Notes: generated by a model from the sequence alone, not told the origin. Positions 25,678 to 34,900 are shown, counted from the first letter of the stretch. The stretch is 64,000 nucleotides of DNA from Xanthobacteraceae bacterium 501b (GCA_000378025.1 KB899087.1:4397501-4461500), one strand, 5' to 3'. A program made the numbers and translations.

Positions 25678-27045
25678 ATGACGACCAAGAATTGGATACG
25701 CGCGGGCCTGCCTGCGCTGGCGACGACGGCGCTGTTCGCGGCCGCCGCTTTCGCCCAGGACAACCCGGCCACCGGCGCGGAAGCCACCGCCGAGGCCGCC
25801 GCCGCGGTCGTTGCCACCGTGGACAAGGGTGACGTCACCTGGATGATGGTTTCCTCCATCCTCGTGCTGTTCATGACCGTGCCGGGCCTAGCGCTGTTCT
25901 ATGGCGGCCTCGTGCGCGCCAAGAACATGCTCTCCGTGCTGATGCAGGTCACGGTGATCGCCGCTGTGATGATGCTGATCTGGGTGTTCTACGGCTACTC
26001 GCTCGCCTTCACCTCCGGCAACGCCTTCATCGGCGGCTTCGACAAGGCCTTCCTCGCCGGCGTGACCACGGAGAGCCTGGCCGACACCTTCTCGGCCAAC
26101 GTCAAGATCCCGGAATACATCTTCATCGTGTTCCAGATGACCTTCTCGGCCATCACCCCCGCGCTGATCATCGGCGCCTTCGCCGAGCGCATGAAGTTCT
26201 CGGCCATCGTGCTGTTCAGCATCCTCTGGGTGACGTTCGTCTATTACCCGATCGCCCACATGGTGTGGTTCTCGGAAGGCTATCTGTTCGCCATGGGCGC
26301 GCTGGACTTCGCCGGCGGCACGGTGGTGCACATCAATGCCGGCATCGCCGGCCTGGTGGGCTGCATCATCATCGGCAAGCGCACTGGCTACGGCAAGGAA
26401 CTGATGCCTCCCCACTCGCTGCCCTTCGCCATGGTCGGCGCCAGCGTCCTGTGGGTCGGCTGGTTCGGCTTCAATGCCGGCTCCAACCTCGAAGCCAATG
26501 CCGGCACCACGCTCGCCGTGATGAACACCTTCGTCGCCACCGCCGGCGCCATCGTCGGCTGGACGCTCATCGAGTGGCTGGCCAAGGGCAAGCCCTCCAT
26601 GCTCGGCGCGATCTCCGGCATGGTGGCCGGCCTCGTCGCCATCACCCCGGCCGCCGGCCTCTCGGGTCCGCTCGGCGCGATCGTGCTCGGCTTCGTCGCC
26701 TCGATCATCTGCTTCTTCTTCTGCACCACCATCAAGAACGCGCTGGGCTATGACGACAGCCTCGACGTGTTCGGCGTCCATGGCGTGGGCGGCATTGTCG
26801 GCGCTCTCGGCACCGGCATCGTCGTCGCCCCCGCCCTTGGCGGCCCCGGCATCGCCGATTACGCGATGGGCCATCAGGTCTGGGTGCAGTTCCAGGCGGT
26901 GGCGATGACCCTGGTGTGGGGCGGCGTCGTCTCGGCGATCCTGTACTACATCGTCAATGTCCTCGTCGGCCTGCGTCCGTCGGTGGAGAAGGAGCGCGAG
27001 GGCCTCGACATCGTCGAGCACGGCGAGCGCGCCTATCACAGCTGA
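25678..27045 (+). CDS. amtB: Ammonium transporter AmtB
   Basis: 455 residues with a cleavable signal (ALATTALFAAAAFAQ) and eleven predicted transmembrane helices. Family motifs are VPGLALFYGGLVRAKNMLSVLMQ (in two halves), FAGGTVVHINAGIAGLV with the first pore His in VVHINAG, WVGWFGFNAGS and FGVHGVGGIVGALGTG with the second pore His. It conducts ammonium/ammonia across the inner membrane and is blocked by GlnK. ATG 25678 is the start that opens the signal peptide. A terminator follows at 27178. Confidence 0.96.
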   Translation: MTTKNWIRAGLPALATTALFAAAAFAQDNPATGAEATAEAAAAVVATVDKGDVTWMMVSSILVLFMTVPGLALFYGGLVRAKNMLSVLMQVTVIAAVMMLIWVFYGYSLAFTSGNAFIGGFDKAFLAGVTTESLADTFSANVKIPEYIFIVFQMTFSAITPALIIGAFAERMKFSAIVLFSILWVTFVYYPIAHMVWFSEGYLFAMGALDFAGGTVVHINAGIAGLVGCIIIGKRTGYGKELMPPHSLPFAMVGASVLWVGWFGFNAGSNLEANAGTTLAVMNTFVATAGAIVGWTLIEWLAKGKPSMLGAISGMVAGLVAITPAAGLSGPLGAIVLGFVASIICFFFCTTIKNALGYDDSLDVFGVHGVGGIVGALGTGIVVAPALGGPGIADYAMGHQVWVQFQAVAMTLVWGGVVSAILYYIVNVLVGLRPSVEKEREGLDIVEHGERAYHS

Positions 27046-27177
27046 TCGGGCCTCGGCTTCGATCCGGCGCGCGGGCCTGCCCCGCGCGTCGATCCTGAGA
27101 GGAGCGGCGCCTCCCTTGGTGCCGTTCTCTCCCGGGCCTGACCGCAGGTTCCCCGTTCCGCAGCCTCCCGCTGCCTC

Positions 27178-27209
27178 AAGGCCCCGGCGTCCACCGGGGC
27201 CTTTTCTTT
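27178..27209 (+). terminator. Intrinsic terminator of glnK-amtB
   Basis: AAGGCCCCGG (27178-27187) pairs perfectly with CCGGGGCCTT (27194-27203) around a 6-nt loop, with the U-rich tract TTTTCTTT at 27202-27209. The remaining gap 27046-27356 holds only this and the tandem repeat at 27268. Confidence 0.88.
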
Positions 27210-27267
27210 GGGTTTGACAGCAGGGGATGCGCGGTGGAGGGGCCGCGCCTTATCCGGCGCGTGCTCT

Positions 27268-27325
27268 CACGTCACGCGCGAGAGCACGTCATGCGGCACG
27301 TCACGCGCGAGAGCGCGTCATGCGG
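27268..27325. repeat. Two 29-bp tandem copies between amtB and the GGT gene
   Basis: Copies at 27268-27296 and 27297-27325 differ by one base. Each contains GTCACGCGCGAGAGC. The left flank adds GTGCTCTC (27261-27268), which is complementary to GAGAGCAC in the first copy, so the block can also fold as a hairpin. It lies where the accessory GGT/ABC module meets the housekeeping amtB gene. Confidence 0.7.
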
Positions 27326-27356
27326 TCAGCCTGCGCGGCACGCTGATCGGCGGGCT

Positions 27357-28949
27357 CTAAAAGCCGGCGGCGTGCCCGTCCTTGCGCGAATCCGAGCCGC
27401 CGGCGTAGCCGCCCTCGATGCGCTGGACCAGCTGCGCGCCACCAAAGCCGAAGCTGGCATCGGGCGCCTCCAGCACCACCTTGTGGCCACGTCGGATCAG
27501 CCCCTGCACGGCCGCCTCGTTCATGCTGCTCTCCAGCGCGAGGTCAAGCCCCGCCAGCACCCGCCAGCGCGGCGCGTCGGAGGCGGTTTGCGGGTCCTGC
27601 CGCCAGAGCTGGGTGCGCAGCATCATCTGCAGATGGCCCTGCGCCTGCATCGGGCCGCCCATCAGCCCGAACGCCATGACCGGCCCCGCCTCGTCCATCA
27701 CGAAGCCGGGGATGATGGTGTGGAACGGGCGCTTGGACGGCCCGACCTCATTGGGATGGCCGGCCTCGGTGGTGAAGCCGAAGCCGCGATTCTGCAGGCT
27801 GATGCCGGTGCCCGGCACCACGACGCCGGAGCCGAAGCCGGAATAGTTCGACTGGATATAGGACACCATCATGCCGTCGGCGTCGCCGGTGGCGAGGCAG
27901 ACCGTGCCGCCCTGTGTCGGCGCCCCGGTGGAGAAATCGGTCGCCCGGTCGCGGTCGATCAGCCGCGCGCGCGCGGCGAGATAGGCGGGGTCGAGCAGAT
28001 GCGCGGCGTCGACCTCGCGCATGTAGCGCGGGTCCGAGACGAAGGCCCCGACATCCATGAAGGCGAGCTTCATCGCCTCGATCTGCAGGTGAAGCGCCTC
28101 GGCGCTGTCGGGGACGAGCGTGGCGATCTCGGTTTCGCCGAGCATGCCGAGCGCCATCAGCGCGGCGATGCCCTGGCCGTTGGGCGGGATTTCGTGCAGC
28201 GCGGCCGTGCCGAATTCCTGGGCGAGGGTGCCGCACCAGTCATTGCGATGGGCGGCGAGATCGGCGGCGGTCAGCACCGCGCCATGGGCGGCGGCGAAGG
28301 CCTCGATCTTCTGCGCGAGTTCGCCGTGGTAGAAGGCCTCGCCCCGGCTGCGGGCGATCAGGCGCAGGCTGTTGGCCAGCGCCTCGGAGCGGAACAGTTC
28401 GCCCGCGCGCGGCGCCCGCCCGCCCGGCATGAACGCCTCGGCGAAGCCCGGCTGGGCGTGGAGCAGTTCGGCGCCCCGGCGCCACTGCTCGCCAATGACC
28501 GGGGAGACGTGAAAGCCGCGCGCGGCGTAGTCGATGGCCGGCTCGAACAGGGTCTCGAAGGGCAGCTTGCCGAACCGGGCGGAGAGATCGACCCAGGCGG
28601 AGACCGCGCCCGGAACGGTCACGCTCTCCCAACCCCGCATCGGCATCGTGCCCTGGCCCTTGAAGCGCTCGGGCGTCCAGCCGGCGGGCGAGCGGCCGGA
28701 GGCGTTGAGGCCGTGCAGTTCCCTTCCGTCCCACAGGATGCAAAACGCATCCGAGCCGAGGCCGTTGCCGGTGGGCTCGACGACAACGAGCACGATTGCC
28801 GCCGCGAGCGCGGCATCGAGGGCGTTGCCGCCCTGGCGCAGCATGGCAAGGCCCGCCTCCGTCGCCAGCGGGTGCGAGGTGGCCACCATGTTGCGCGCCA
28901 GCACGGGCGAACGGCGCGAGGCGTAGAGCGGCTCGATCGGGAATTTCAT
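27357..28949 (-). CDS. Gamma-glutamyltransferase family protein, cytoplasmic type (YwrD-like)
   Basis: 530 residues of the Ntn-hydrolase gamma-glutamyltranspeptidase superfamily. Family blocks include NMVATSHPLATEAGLAMLRQGGNALDAALAA, GGSDAFC-like substrate-loop sequence (GNGLGSDAFCILWDG), and TQGGTVCLATGDADGMMVSY, whose Thr in GGTVCLA is the predicted autoprocessing site and nucleophile. Unlike classical periplasmic GGT it has no signal peptide, so it should act in the cytoplasm. It is the last gene of a unit that contains an ABC importer and a GntR regulator. The likely role is hydrolysing a gamma-glutamyl or related amide substrate after import. The true substrate may not be glutathione, because many of these GGT-like proteins lack that activity. 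Confidence 0.88.
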   Translation of the reverse strand: MKFPIEPLYASRRSPVLARNMVATSHPLATEAGLAMLRQGGNALDAALAAAIVLVVVEPTGNGLGSDAFCILWDGRELHGLNASGRSPAGWTPERFKGQGTMPMRGWESVTVPGAVSAWVDLSARFGKLPFETLFEPAIDYAARGFHVSPVIGEQWRRGAELLHAQPGFAEAFMPGGRAPRAGELFRSEALANSLRLIARSRGEAFYHGELAQKIEAFAAAHGAVLTAADLAAHRNDWCGTLAQEFGTAALHEIPPNGQGIAALMALGMLGETEIATLVPDSAEALHLQIEAMKLAFMDVGAFVSDPRYMREVDAAHLLDPAYLAARARLIDRDRATDFSTGAPTQGGTVCLATGDADGMMVSYIQSNYSGFGSGVVVPGTGISLQNRGFGFTTEAGHPNEVGPSKRPFHTIIPGFVMDEAGPVMAFGLMGGPMQAQGHLQMMLRTQLWRQDPQTASDAPRWRVLAGLDLALESSMNEAAVQGLIRRGHKVVLEAPDASFGFGGAQLVQRIEGGYAGGSDSRKDGHAAGF

Positions 28950-28959
28950 CGGCAGACTT

Positions 28960-29676
28960 TCAGGAGAGCTCTTCCAGCTCGCCGGCGGGCGGATCGGCCA
29001 GCAGGGAGGCGAAGGAATCGCGGTTGAACAGTTCTTCGATGGTGTGCAGCGTGCGCGTGTAGTGCTCCACCAGCAGCGCGCAGGCCTCTTCCGGCGTGCC
29101 GTGCAGCGTCGCCTTCATCAGCACCTCATGCTCGGCCTGGCCGTTGCGCGGCACCTTGCGATAGGCGTTGGCGATGGAGACGTAGCGGTTGGCGTGGTCG
29201 GCAAGGATGTCGCAGAATTCGAGCATCCAGGGCGAGCCGCAATTGGCCAGCAGCGCCCGGTGGAAATTGCGGTGCGCGGTGCCCCATGCCGACAGGTCCG
29301 CGGCGCTGTCCGAGCGGTAGCGCGACAGGCGGTGGAAGGCGACGACGATGGCTTCCTCCCAGGCGTCGCTGCGGTTGCGCATGGATTCCTCCAGCGCTCG
29401 TGTCTCCAGCCAGCACCGCGTGCGCCCCAGCACCCGCCAGTCGTCGAGCGCGATGGTGGGCACCGAGAAACCGCGCTGCTCGTGCCGGTCGACAAGCCGC
29501 TCGGAGGATAGCCGCGACAGCGCCTCGCGCACCGCATTGCTGCCGACGCTGTACAGCGCGCCGAGCGGCTCGATCCGCAGCTTCTCGCCCGGCCGGAAGG
29601 CGCCGTCGATGATGTCGGAGCGCAACTTCTGGTAGACGGTGGTCGACAGGGTGGTCTTTTCGGTACTCTTGGCCAT
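28960..29676 (-). CDS. GntR family regulator, FCD subfamily, of the ABC/GGT module
   Basis: 238 residues: winged HTH at about 10-75 (TTVYQKLRSDIIDGAFRPGEKL, then SNAVREALSRLSSERLV) and an FCD helical domain (FHRALLANCGSPWMLEFCDIL; HEVLMKATL). Metal-ligand histidines of the FCD domain are in place. ATG 29676 (MAKSTEK) is preferred, with GGGAG six bases upstream, over an ATG nine codons earlier that would nearly abut the permease stop. It sits between the permease gene and the GGT gene (10-base gap), so it is in the same transcript. It probably represses the module in response to its substrate, perhaps through the inverted repeat at 32466-32496. Confidence 0.88.
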   Translation of the reverse strand: MAKSTEKTTLSTTVYQKLRSDIIDGAFRPGEKLRIEPLGALYSVGSNAVREALSRLSSERLVDRHEQRGFSVPTIALDDWRVLGRTRCWLETRALEESMRNRSDAWEEAIVVAFHRLSRYRSDSAADLSAWGTAHRNFHRALLANCGSPWMLEFCDILADHANRYVSIANAYRKVPRNGQAEHEVLMKATLHGTPEEACALLVEHYTRTLHTIEELFNRDSFASLLADPPAGELEELS

Positions 29677-29699
29677 GCCCGCTCCCGGCTCTCCTCGCC

Positions 29700-30581
29700 T
29701 CACTGCGACGCTTTCCTCGTGCCCGTGACGGGCGTGCGCTGCCAGAAGACGAGCTTATACTGCAGCCAGGAAACCGTGCCGAACATCACCAGCCCCAGCA
29801 CGCTGAGATAAATGATAAGCGAGAAGACGCGCGGGGTGTCGAGCTGGGAAGCCGCGACCCGGATCAGCTCGCCGAACCCTTGCCCGCCGCCGAGAAACTC
29901 GCCGGCGATGGCGCCCGAGACGACGCTGATGGCGGCGATCTTCAGGCCGGTGAAGAAATGCGGCAGGCCCGAGGGAATCTTCAGCTTGACCAGCGTCTGC
30001 AGCCGCGAGGCGCCGATGCTCCTGAACAGCATCCGCGCATTCTCGTCCGTCGCGTGCAGCCCGGCCGCCGTGCCGACAATGATCGGGAAAACCGAGATGA
30101 AGGCCGCCAGCGCCACCTTGGACATGATGCCGAAGCCGAGCCAGGCGACGAAAAGCGGCGCGAAGGCGAGCTTGGGCATGGTGTCGACCGCGACGATATA
30201 GGGCATCACCGCCCGCTCCCCGAACGAGGTCTCGCCCACCAGCACGCCCAGCGTGACCCCGATCGCCAGCGCCAGCATGAAGCCCCAGAACACTTCGCGC
30301 GCCGTGACCCAGAAGGCGGCCAGCATGTAGTCGCCCGAGAACAGGTTCCGGCCGACGAAGCCGAGATCGACGATCGTGTCGAGCGGCGAGGGCAGGATGA
30401 GCTGGGAGACGATGCCGGCCGAGGTGACGATCTGCCAGAGCGCCAGGAACACCACCAGCAGCCCGGCCATCGACACCCAGCGCGGCACCAGCGATACCCA
30501 GGAGACCTTCTCCGCCCAGACGGTATCGGGCAGGGCAGGCTCAGTGGCCTCGGGGGCGCGCGTCTGTACGGGCTGGCTCAC
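29700..30581 (-). CDS. ABC transporter permease, SsuC/TauC-like
   Basis: 293 residues with six predicted membrane helices and the binding-protein-dependent permease EAA-like loop (LHATDENARMLFRSIGASRLQTLVKLKIPSGLPHFFTGLK, read in parts at about residue 165-210). This is the taurine/sulfonate/nitrate (TauT) class of importers. The start is GTG at 30581, overlapping the stop of the ATPase gene by four bases (GTGA). The partner binding protein is SsuA/THI5-like, so the substrate is likely a small anion, amide or pyrimidine-like compound. Confidence 0.9.
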   Translation of the reverse strand: MSQPVQTRAPEATEPALPDTVWAEKVSWVSLVPRWVSMAGLLVVFLALWQIVTSAGIVSQLILPSPLDTIVDLGFVGRNLFSGDYMLAAFWVTAREVFWGFMLALAIGVTLGVLVGETSFGERAVMPYIVAVDTMPKLAFAPLFVAWLGFGIMSKVALAAFISVFPIIVGTAAGLHATDENARMLFRSIGASRLQTLVKLKIPSGLPHFFTGLKIAAISVVSGAIAGEFLGGGQGFGELIRVAASQLDTPRVFSLIIYLSVLGLVMFGTVSWLQYKLVFWQRTPVTGTRKASQ

Positions 30582-31384
30582 GGCAGCGCTCCGGTATCGA
30601 GAAGATGGCGTATCTCGCTGACATGCGCGCCGAAGGTCGGCAGGACGACCATGTCGAGCGTGCGCGGCCGCGGCAGGTCGATCCGGATGCTCCGCACCAC
30701 CCGGCCCGGGCGGGCGGACATCACATGGACGACATCCGACAGGATCACCGCCTCCGAGATCGAATGCGTCACCAGAAAAGCCGAGGCGTTGCGTTCGAGG
30801 CAGACGCGCTGCAGCTCCATGTTCATGAAGTCGCGGGTGATTTCGTCGAGCGCGCTGAACGGCTCGTCGAGCAGCAGCACATTCGGCTCGGCGATCAGCA
30901 TGCGGCAGATCGCGGCGCGCTGGGCCATGCCGCCGGAGAGCTGGGAGGGATAGGTGTTCTCGAACCCCTTCAGCCCGACCAGTTCGAGCAGCCCATAGGC
31001 CCGCGCCCGCGCCGCCTCCGCCGCCGCGCGGCCCTCGCGCACCTCCACCGGCAGAAGAATGTTCTGCACCGTCGTGCGCCAGGGAAACAGCGTTGCCTGC
31101 TGGAACATCATGCCGATATCGGGCCGCGCGCCGAGCACAGGCTTGCCGGCCAGCATGACCCTGCCTTTCGAGGGCGGGGTCAGGCCGGCCATGATCTTCA
31201 GCAAGGTGGACTTGCCGCAGCCGCTGGAGCCGATGACCGAATGGAATTCGCCCTCGCGCAGGGTGAGGTCCACCCCCTCCAGCGCCACGACGCCGCGCTC
31301 GCCGTAATATTTGCAGACATTGGCGAGTTCATAGACCGGCCGGGCGGAGCGTCCGTCCGGTTCCGCCAGGACAGGCGAGGTCAT
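30578..31384 (-). CDS. ABC transporter ATP-binding protein, SsuB/TauB-like
   Basis: 268 residues: Walker A GSSGCGKST at about 50, Q-loop MMFQQATLFPW, signature LSGGMAQR, Walker B VLLLDEPFSALDE, switch His in VTHSISEAV. It energises the importer built with the permease encoded just downstream. The ATG at 31384 overlaps the stop of the binding-protein gene (ATGA). The frame runs further upstream inside the binding-protein gene, but that portion is not coding in this frame. Confidence 0.93.
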   Translation of the reverse strand: MTSPVLAEPDGRSARPVYELANVCKYYGERGVVALEGVDLTLREGEFHSVIGSSGCGKSTLLKIMAGLTPPSKGRVMLAGKPVLGARPDIGMMFQQATLFPWRTTVQNILLPVEVREGRAAAEAARARAYGLLELVGLKGFENTYPSQLSGGMAQRAAICRMLIAEPNVLLLDEPFSALDEITRDFMNMELQRVCLERNASAFLVTHSISEAVILSDVVHVMSARPGRVVRSIRIDLPRPRTLDMVVLPTFGAHVSEIRHLLDTGALP

Positions 31385-32394
31385 CGAGCGGCATTCCAGC
31401 TGGCGATGAAATCGTTGGAATAGGCCCTGGAGAGGTCGTCCAGCGGCTGCTTGAGGTCGCCGGACGCCACCAGCGTCTTCTGCCACATCTCCCAGCCCTC
31501 CGGGTTGTTGTAGCCATAGCCCTTGGCCGGATCGAGCGGCGCTGTCAGCCGGAAATACACATCCAGCAGCGCATCGGCGAATTTGGCGTTTTCCAGCTGC
31601 TGCGGGTTGCCCAGCCGCGCATGCTTCAGCGTGGCGGCACGGTTGGCGGGGTCGATGCCGAATTTGGTGCCCTTCACCAGCGCGCGGCCAAAGCCTTCCA
31701 GCGTCTCCCGGTTCGCCTCGAGATAGGGGCGGGTGACGACATAGCCATTGCCGAAGAAGGCCTGGAATTCCGGCGGGGTGAGCGAGCGCAGCTTGACGCC
31801 GCGCAGGCTCAGCGTCGCCGCGCCGGCGGTGTCGGAGGCATAGGCATCGATGGATTTCTGCATGAAGCCAGCGACCGCCATGCCGCCCTCGCCCACGGTG
31901 AGGAAGGTGTAGTCCCGGCCTTCCTTCATGCCCTGCGCATCGAAGATCGAGCGCACGAAGGCGACCTCGGCACCGTCCGCCGTGCCGACGCCGATCACCT
32001 TGCCCTTGAGGTCGCTTGGCTTCTCGAAGGGGGATTCCTCGGGAACGACGAGGTTGAACTGGCTGCGGGTGAAGTAATTGTAGATGTAGACCAGATCCTC
32101 GCCGCGGGCGCGGGCGTTCAGCAGCGGGCCGGGGCCCGGGTGCGCCAGCTGGGCCTGTCCGGCCAGCAGAGCCTGGATCGCCTGCGCCGAGCCGTTGACG
32201 CTGCGCGGGGCGACCTTGATGTTCTCCTCGGCGAAATAGCCCTCTCCGATCGCGTTGTAGAAGGCGAAATAGCCAAGCCCGCCGGGGCTCGGGAACACGA
32301 CGGTGAGATCCTTGAGCTCCTCGGCGCGCAGCTGGGGCGCCGCAAAGGCGAGCGATATCCCAGCGAGTGCTGCCATGAAATGCCTGCGCTTCAT
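31381..32394 (-). CDS. ABC transporter substrate-binding protein, SsuA/THI5-like
   Basis: 337 residues with a Tat-like signal (MKRRHFMAALAGISLAF, cleavage near LRAEE). The mature protein shows the NMT1/THI5-like fold: LTVVFPSPGGLGYFAFYNAIGEGYFAEENI, VNGSAQAIQALLAGQAQLAHPG, DLKGKVIGVGTADGAEVAFVRS. ATG 32394 is chosen because the signal peptide starts there and AGGGGAG lies nine bases upstream. It is the first gene of the unit binding protein-ATPase-permease-GntR-GGT. The ligand class cannot be read; THI5-like proteins bind pyrimidines, riboflavin, sulfonates or nitrate-like anions. Confidence 0.9.
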   Translation of the reverse strand: MKRRHFMAALAGISLAFAAPQLRAEELKDLTVVFPSPGGLGYFAFYNAIGEGYFAEENIKVAPRSVNGSAQAIQALLAGQAQLAHPGPGPLLNARARGEDLVYIYNYFTRSQFNLVVPEESPFEKPSDLKGKVIGVGTADGAEVAFVRSIFDAQGMKEGRDYTFLTVGEGGMAVAGFMQKSIDAYASDTAGAATLSLRGVKLRSLTPPEFQAFFGNGYVVTRPYLEANRETLEGFGRALVKGTKFGIDPANRAATLKHARLGNPQQLENAKFADALLDVYFRLTAPLDPAKGYGYNNPEGWEMWQKTLVASGDLKQPLDDLSRAYSNDFIASWNAAR

Positions 32395-32465
32395 CACGTC
32401 GTGCTCCCCTCGTTTTTGATGCACGCGGAAAGGATGCATTATCAATTTCTTTCGTCAATCAAAAA

Positions 32466-32496
32466 GCATGTTTATCTCTCACGACAATAAATATGC
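32466..32496. promoter_or_regulatory. Inverted repeat in the AT-rich divergent promoter region
   Basis: GCATGTTTAT (32466-32475) and ATAAATATGC (32487-32496) form an inverted repeat with nine of ten positions complementary and an 11-bp spacer. It lies in the 172-bp AT-rich gap between the binding-protein gene and the FAH gene, so one bound regulator could control both directions. The FCD-GntR encoded in the module is the obvious candidate. Confidence 0.45.
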
Positions 32497-32566
32497 AGAT
32501 TTTTATGGACAGGACCGCGTTCCTGCCTATCTTCGCCGCATCCCACACCTGCCTACGGACCCGAAA

Positions 32567-33280
32567 ATGACCGATGCCGCGAAGCTTGCTGTCCCCGCGC
32601 CCGTTCAACCGACGCTGCCGATCGTCGGCTCCGCCGAACGATTTCCGGTGCGGCGGATCTACTGCGTCGGTCGGAACTATGTTGCCCATGTCCGGGAAAT
32701 GGGCGGGGACGAGAGCCGCGACTTCCCGCTGATCTTCCAGAAACCGACGGATTCGGTGGTCCAGGACGGCGAGACCATGCCCTACCCGCCGATGACCGAC
32801 GATTTCCACTTCGAGCTGGAGCTGATGGCGGTCATGAAGTCGGGCGGCTACAACATTCCCCCGGAAGAGGCGCTGTCGCACGTCTTCGGCTATGGCATCT
32901 GCCTCGACATGACGCGCCGCTCGCTGATCGACACCCCGATGGGGCCGCGCTTGCCCTGGGAGCTGAAGAAGTCGTTCGACCATTCCGCGCCGTGTGGGCC
33001 GGTCTATCCCGTCGCGCAGGTCGGCCATCCCGCCAGCGGGCGCATCCGGCTGGAGGTCGACGGCGTGACGCGGCAGGATTCCGATCTCAGCCTGATGATC
33101 TGGCGGACCCCGGAAATCATCGCGACCCTGTCGCGCTATTTTTCGCTGGAAGCCGGCGACATCATCATGACCGGCACGCCGAGCGGCGTCGGCCCGGTGC
33201 TGCCCGGCAATGTCATGGTCGGCAGCATCGAGACTCTCGGCACGCTGACCATCAAGGTGGGGCCGCCCGTCGGCGGCTGA
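32567..33280 (+). CDS. Fumarylacetoacetate hydrolase (FAH) family protein
   Basis: 237 residues of the FAH superfamily, which cleaves C-C bonds or hydrates/decarboxylates acyl-pyruvate-like compounds with a divalent metal. Motifs are IYCVGRNYVAHVREMG, PLIFQKPTDSVVQDG, the metal-binding FHFELELMAVM (Glu-x-Glu), GYGICLDMTRR, and TGTPSGVGPV. The compact single-domain form with RNYxxH resembles fumarylpyruvate or acylpyruvate hydrolases. ATG 32567 starts at the usual family position; the frame is open to 32468 but runs through the AT-rich promoter. It is divergent from the ABC/GGT genes and probably part of the same pathway. Confidence 0.9.
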   Translation: MTDAAKLAVPAPVQPTLPIVGSAERFPVRRIYCVGRNYVAHVREMGGDESRDFPLIFQKPTDSVVQDGETMPYPPMTDDFHFELELMAVMKSGGYNIPPEEALSHVFGYGICLDMTRRSLIDTPMGPRLPWELKKSFDHSAPCGPVYPVAQVGHPASGRIRLEVDGVTRQDSDLSLMIWRTPEIIATLSRYFSLEAGDIIMTGTPSGVGPVLPGNVMVGSIETLGTLTIKVGPPVGG

Positions 33281-33539
33281 CCGGCCGTTTCAGGCCGCGA
33301 TCGTCCTCGCGGCGTACAATCAAGGGCGCCGGAGCGCCGATTTTCGCGGATCGCGGATGTGAGCCGAGCAGAAGAGGCGGGCGGCGGTGGTGCGCGGGGA
33401 AGTCGACGACCTACCGTCCCGTCTCGCCCGGCACGATGCGCGGGCGCGGCTCTGACCGCGCGCCTTCTGCGCGCGCAAGGGCCGTTATGCGGCGTCCTCA
33501 TGCGCGCATGGTTAAGAACGCCTTTACCGCAGCGGGGCT

Positions 33540-34853
33540 ATGCTGCCGCACGAGGCCGCATTCCGTGGCCGAGGCGAGACGATCCCCGTGCCTGACGCCC
33601 TCTCTCCCGCCGCCGTCGCGACCCCGGCGGCCGCCGTGCCCGATCCCGGGCCGGCGGCGCGCTCGCCCTTTGTGCGGCTGACCGAGCTGCTCGCCGACCT
33701 CGCCCCGGGCAAGCCGGCGCTGAGTCTCGCGGTCGGGGAGCCGCGCCATGCCATGCCGGGCTTTGTCGGCGAGGTGCTGGCCGGCCATCTCGACGGCTTC
33801 GGCCGCTATCCCGCCGGCAAGGGCCTGCCGGAATTCCGCCGCGCCGCCAGCGACTGGTTCGCCCGCCGCTACGCGCTGGCGCGTGCCCCCGACCCCGAGC
33901 GCGAGGTGCTGGTGCTCAATGGTTCGCGCGAGGGGCTGTTCTTCGCCGCTCTGATGGCGCGCCGGCTGCTCTCGCCGCGCAAGCACGCCCGCATCGGCGC
34001 CCGCGCGCCGACGGTGCTGCTGCCCAACCCGTTCTATGCCGCCTATGGCGCGGGAGCGGAGGCCGCCGGCTGCGAGAGCGTCGACCTGCCTCTGCCGGCG
34101 GGTGGCGGCTGGCTGCCCGACCTCGACGCGCTGACGCCTGATCTGCTCGACCGTTCGGTGGCGCTCTATTTCGCCTCGCCGGCCAACCCGCAGGGCACCA
34201 TCGCCCCGCGCGCCTATCTGGAGCGCCTGGTGACGCTGTGCCGGGCGCATGAGGTGATGGTGTTCGCCGACGAATGCTATTCCGAGATCTGGCTGGGCGA
34301 GGCGCCGCCGACCGGCATTCTTGAAGTGGCCGGTCCCGACTTTGGCGGTGTGGTGGCGTTCAACTCGCTGTCGAAGCGCTCCAGCCTGCCGGGGCTGCGC
34401 TGCGGCTTCTGCGCCGGCGAGGCGCACTTCATCGAGGCCTTCGCCGATTTCCGCAATGTCGCCGCGCCGCAGGTGCCCGAGCCGCTGCAATGGGTGGGCA
34501 TCGCCGCGCTGGGCGACGAGGCGCATGTGAATGAGAGGCGCGACCTCTACCGGGCGAAGTTCGATCTCGCCGACGCGGTGCTGGGCGGGCATTTCGACTA
34601 CCAGCGGCCCGATGGCGGCTTCTTCCTCTGGCTGAACGTCGCCGGGCTGCGCAGCGACAGGTTCAGCGCCGGCGAAGAGGCGGCGCGGCTTTTGTGGCGG
34701 CGCGAGGGGCTGCGCACCGTGCCGGGCGGCTATCTCTGCCGCAGCGGCGCGGACGGGCGCAATCCCGGCGCGGACTATCTGCGCATCGCCCTGGTGCAGG
34801 ATCTGGCGACGACGCAGGAGGCGCTGCCGCGCCTTCTGGCCGGTCTGTCCTGA
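33540..34853 (+). CDS. PLP-dependent class I/II aminotransferase (DapC-like)
   Basis: 437 residues, fold-type I aminotransferase. Visible landmarks are [88 protein letters not shown] with the PLP-binding Asp/Tyr, and the Schiff-base lysine in [17 protein letters not shown]. The best guess is succinyldiaminopimelate aminotransferase (DapC) of lysine and peptidoglycan precursor synthesis, because this gene lies near ftsK and lysA in the region. Other amino donors cannot be excluded. The start is uncertain between ATG 33540 and GTG 33588. The gap before it (33281-33539) shows nothing. Confidence 0.85.
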   Translation: MLPHEAAFRGRGETIPVPDALSPAAVATPAAAVPDPGPAARSPFVRLTELLADLAPGKPALSLAVGEPRHAMPGFVGEVLAGHLDGFGRYPAGKGLPEFRRAASDWFARRYALARAPDPEREVLVLNGSREGLFFAALMARRLLSPRKHARIGARAPTVLLPNPFYAAYGAGAEAAGCESVDLPLPAGGGWLPDLDALTPDLLDRSVALYFASPANPQGTIAPRAYLERLVTLCRAHEVMVFADECYSEIWLGEAPPTGILEVAGPDFGGVVAFNSLSKRSSLPGLRCGFCAGEAHFIEAFADFRNVAAPQVPEPLQWVGIAALGDEAHVNERRDLYRAKFDLADAVLGGHFDYQRPDGGFFLWLNVAGLRSDRFSAGEEAARLLWRREGLRTVPGGYLCRSGADGRNPGADYLRIALVQDLATTQEALPRLLAGLS

Positions 34854-34900
34854 GCGGGGCGGGGCGTTTGGCGAGGCGGGGCAAGGACACGGGGCGCGAT

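Noticed and set aside
27234-29027. Plus-strand frame opposite the GGT-like gene
   Set aside because: The minus strand has full GGT motifs; the plus translation is Arg/Gly-rich with no domain.
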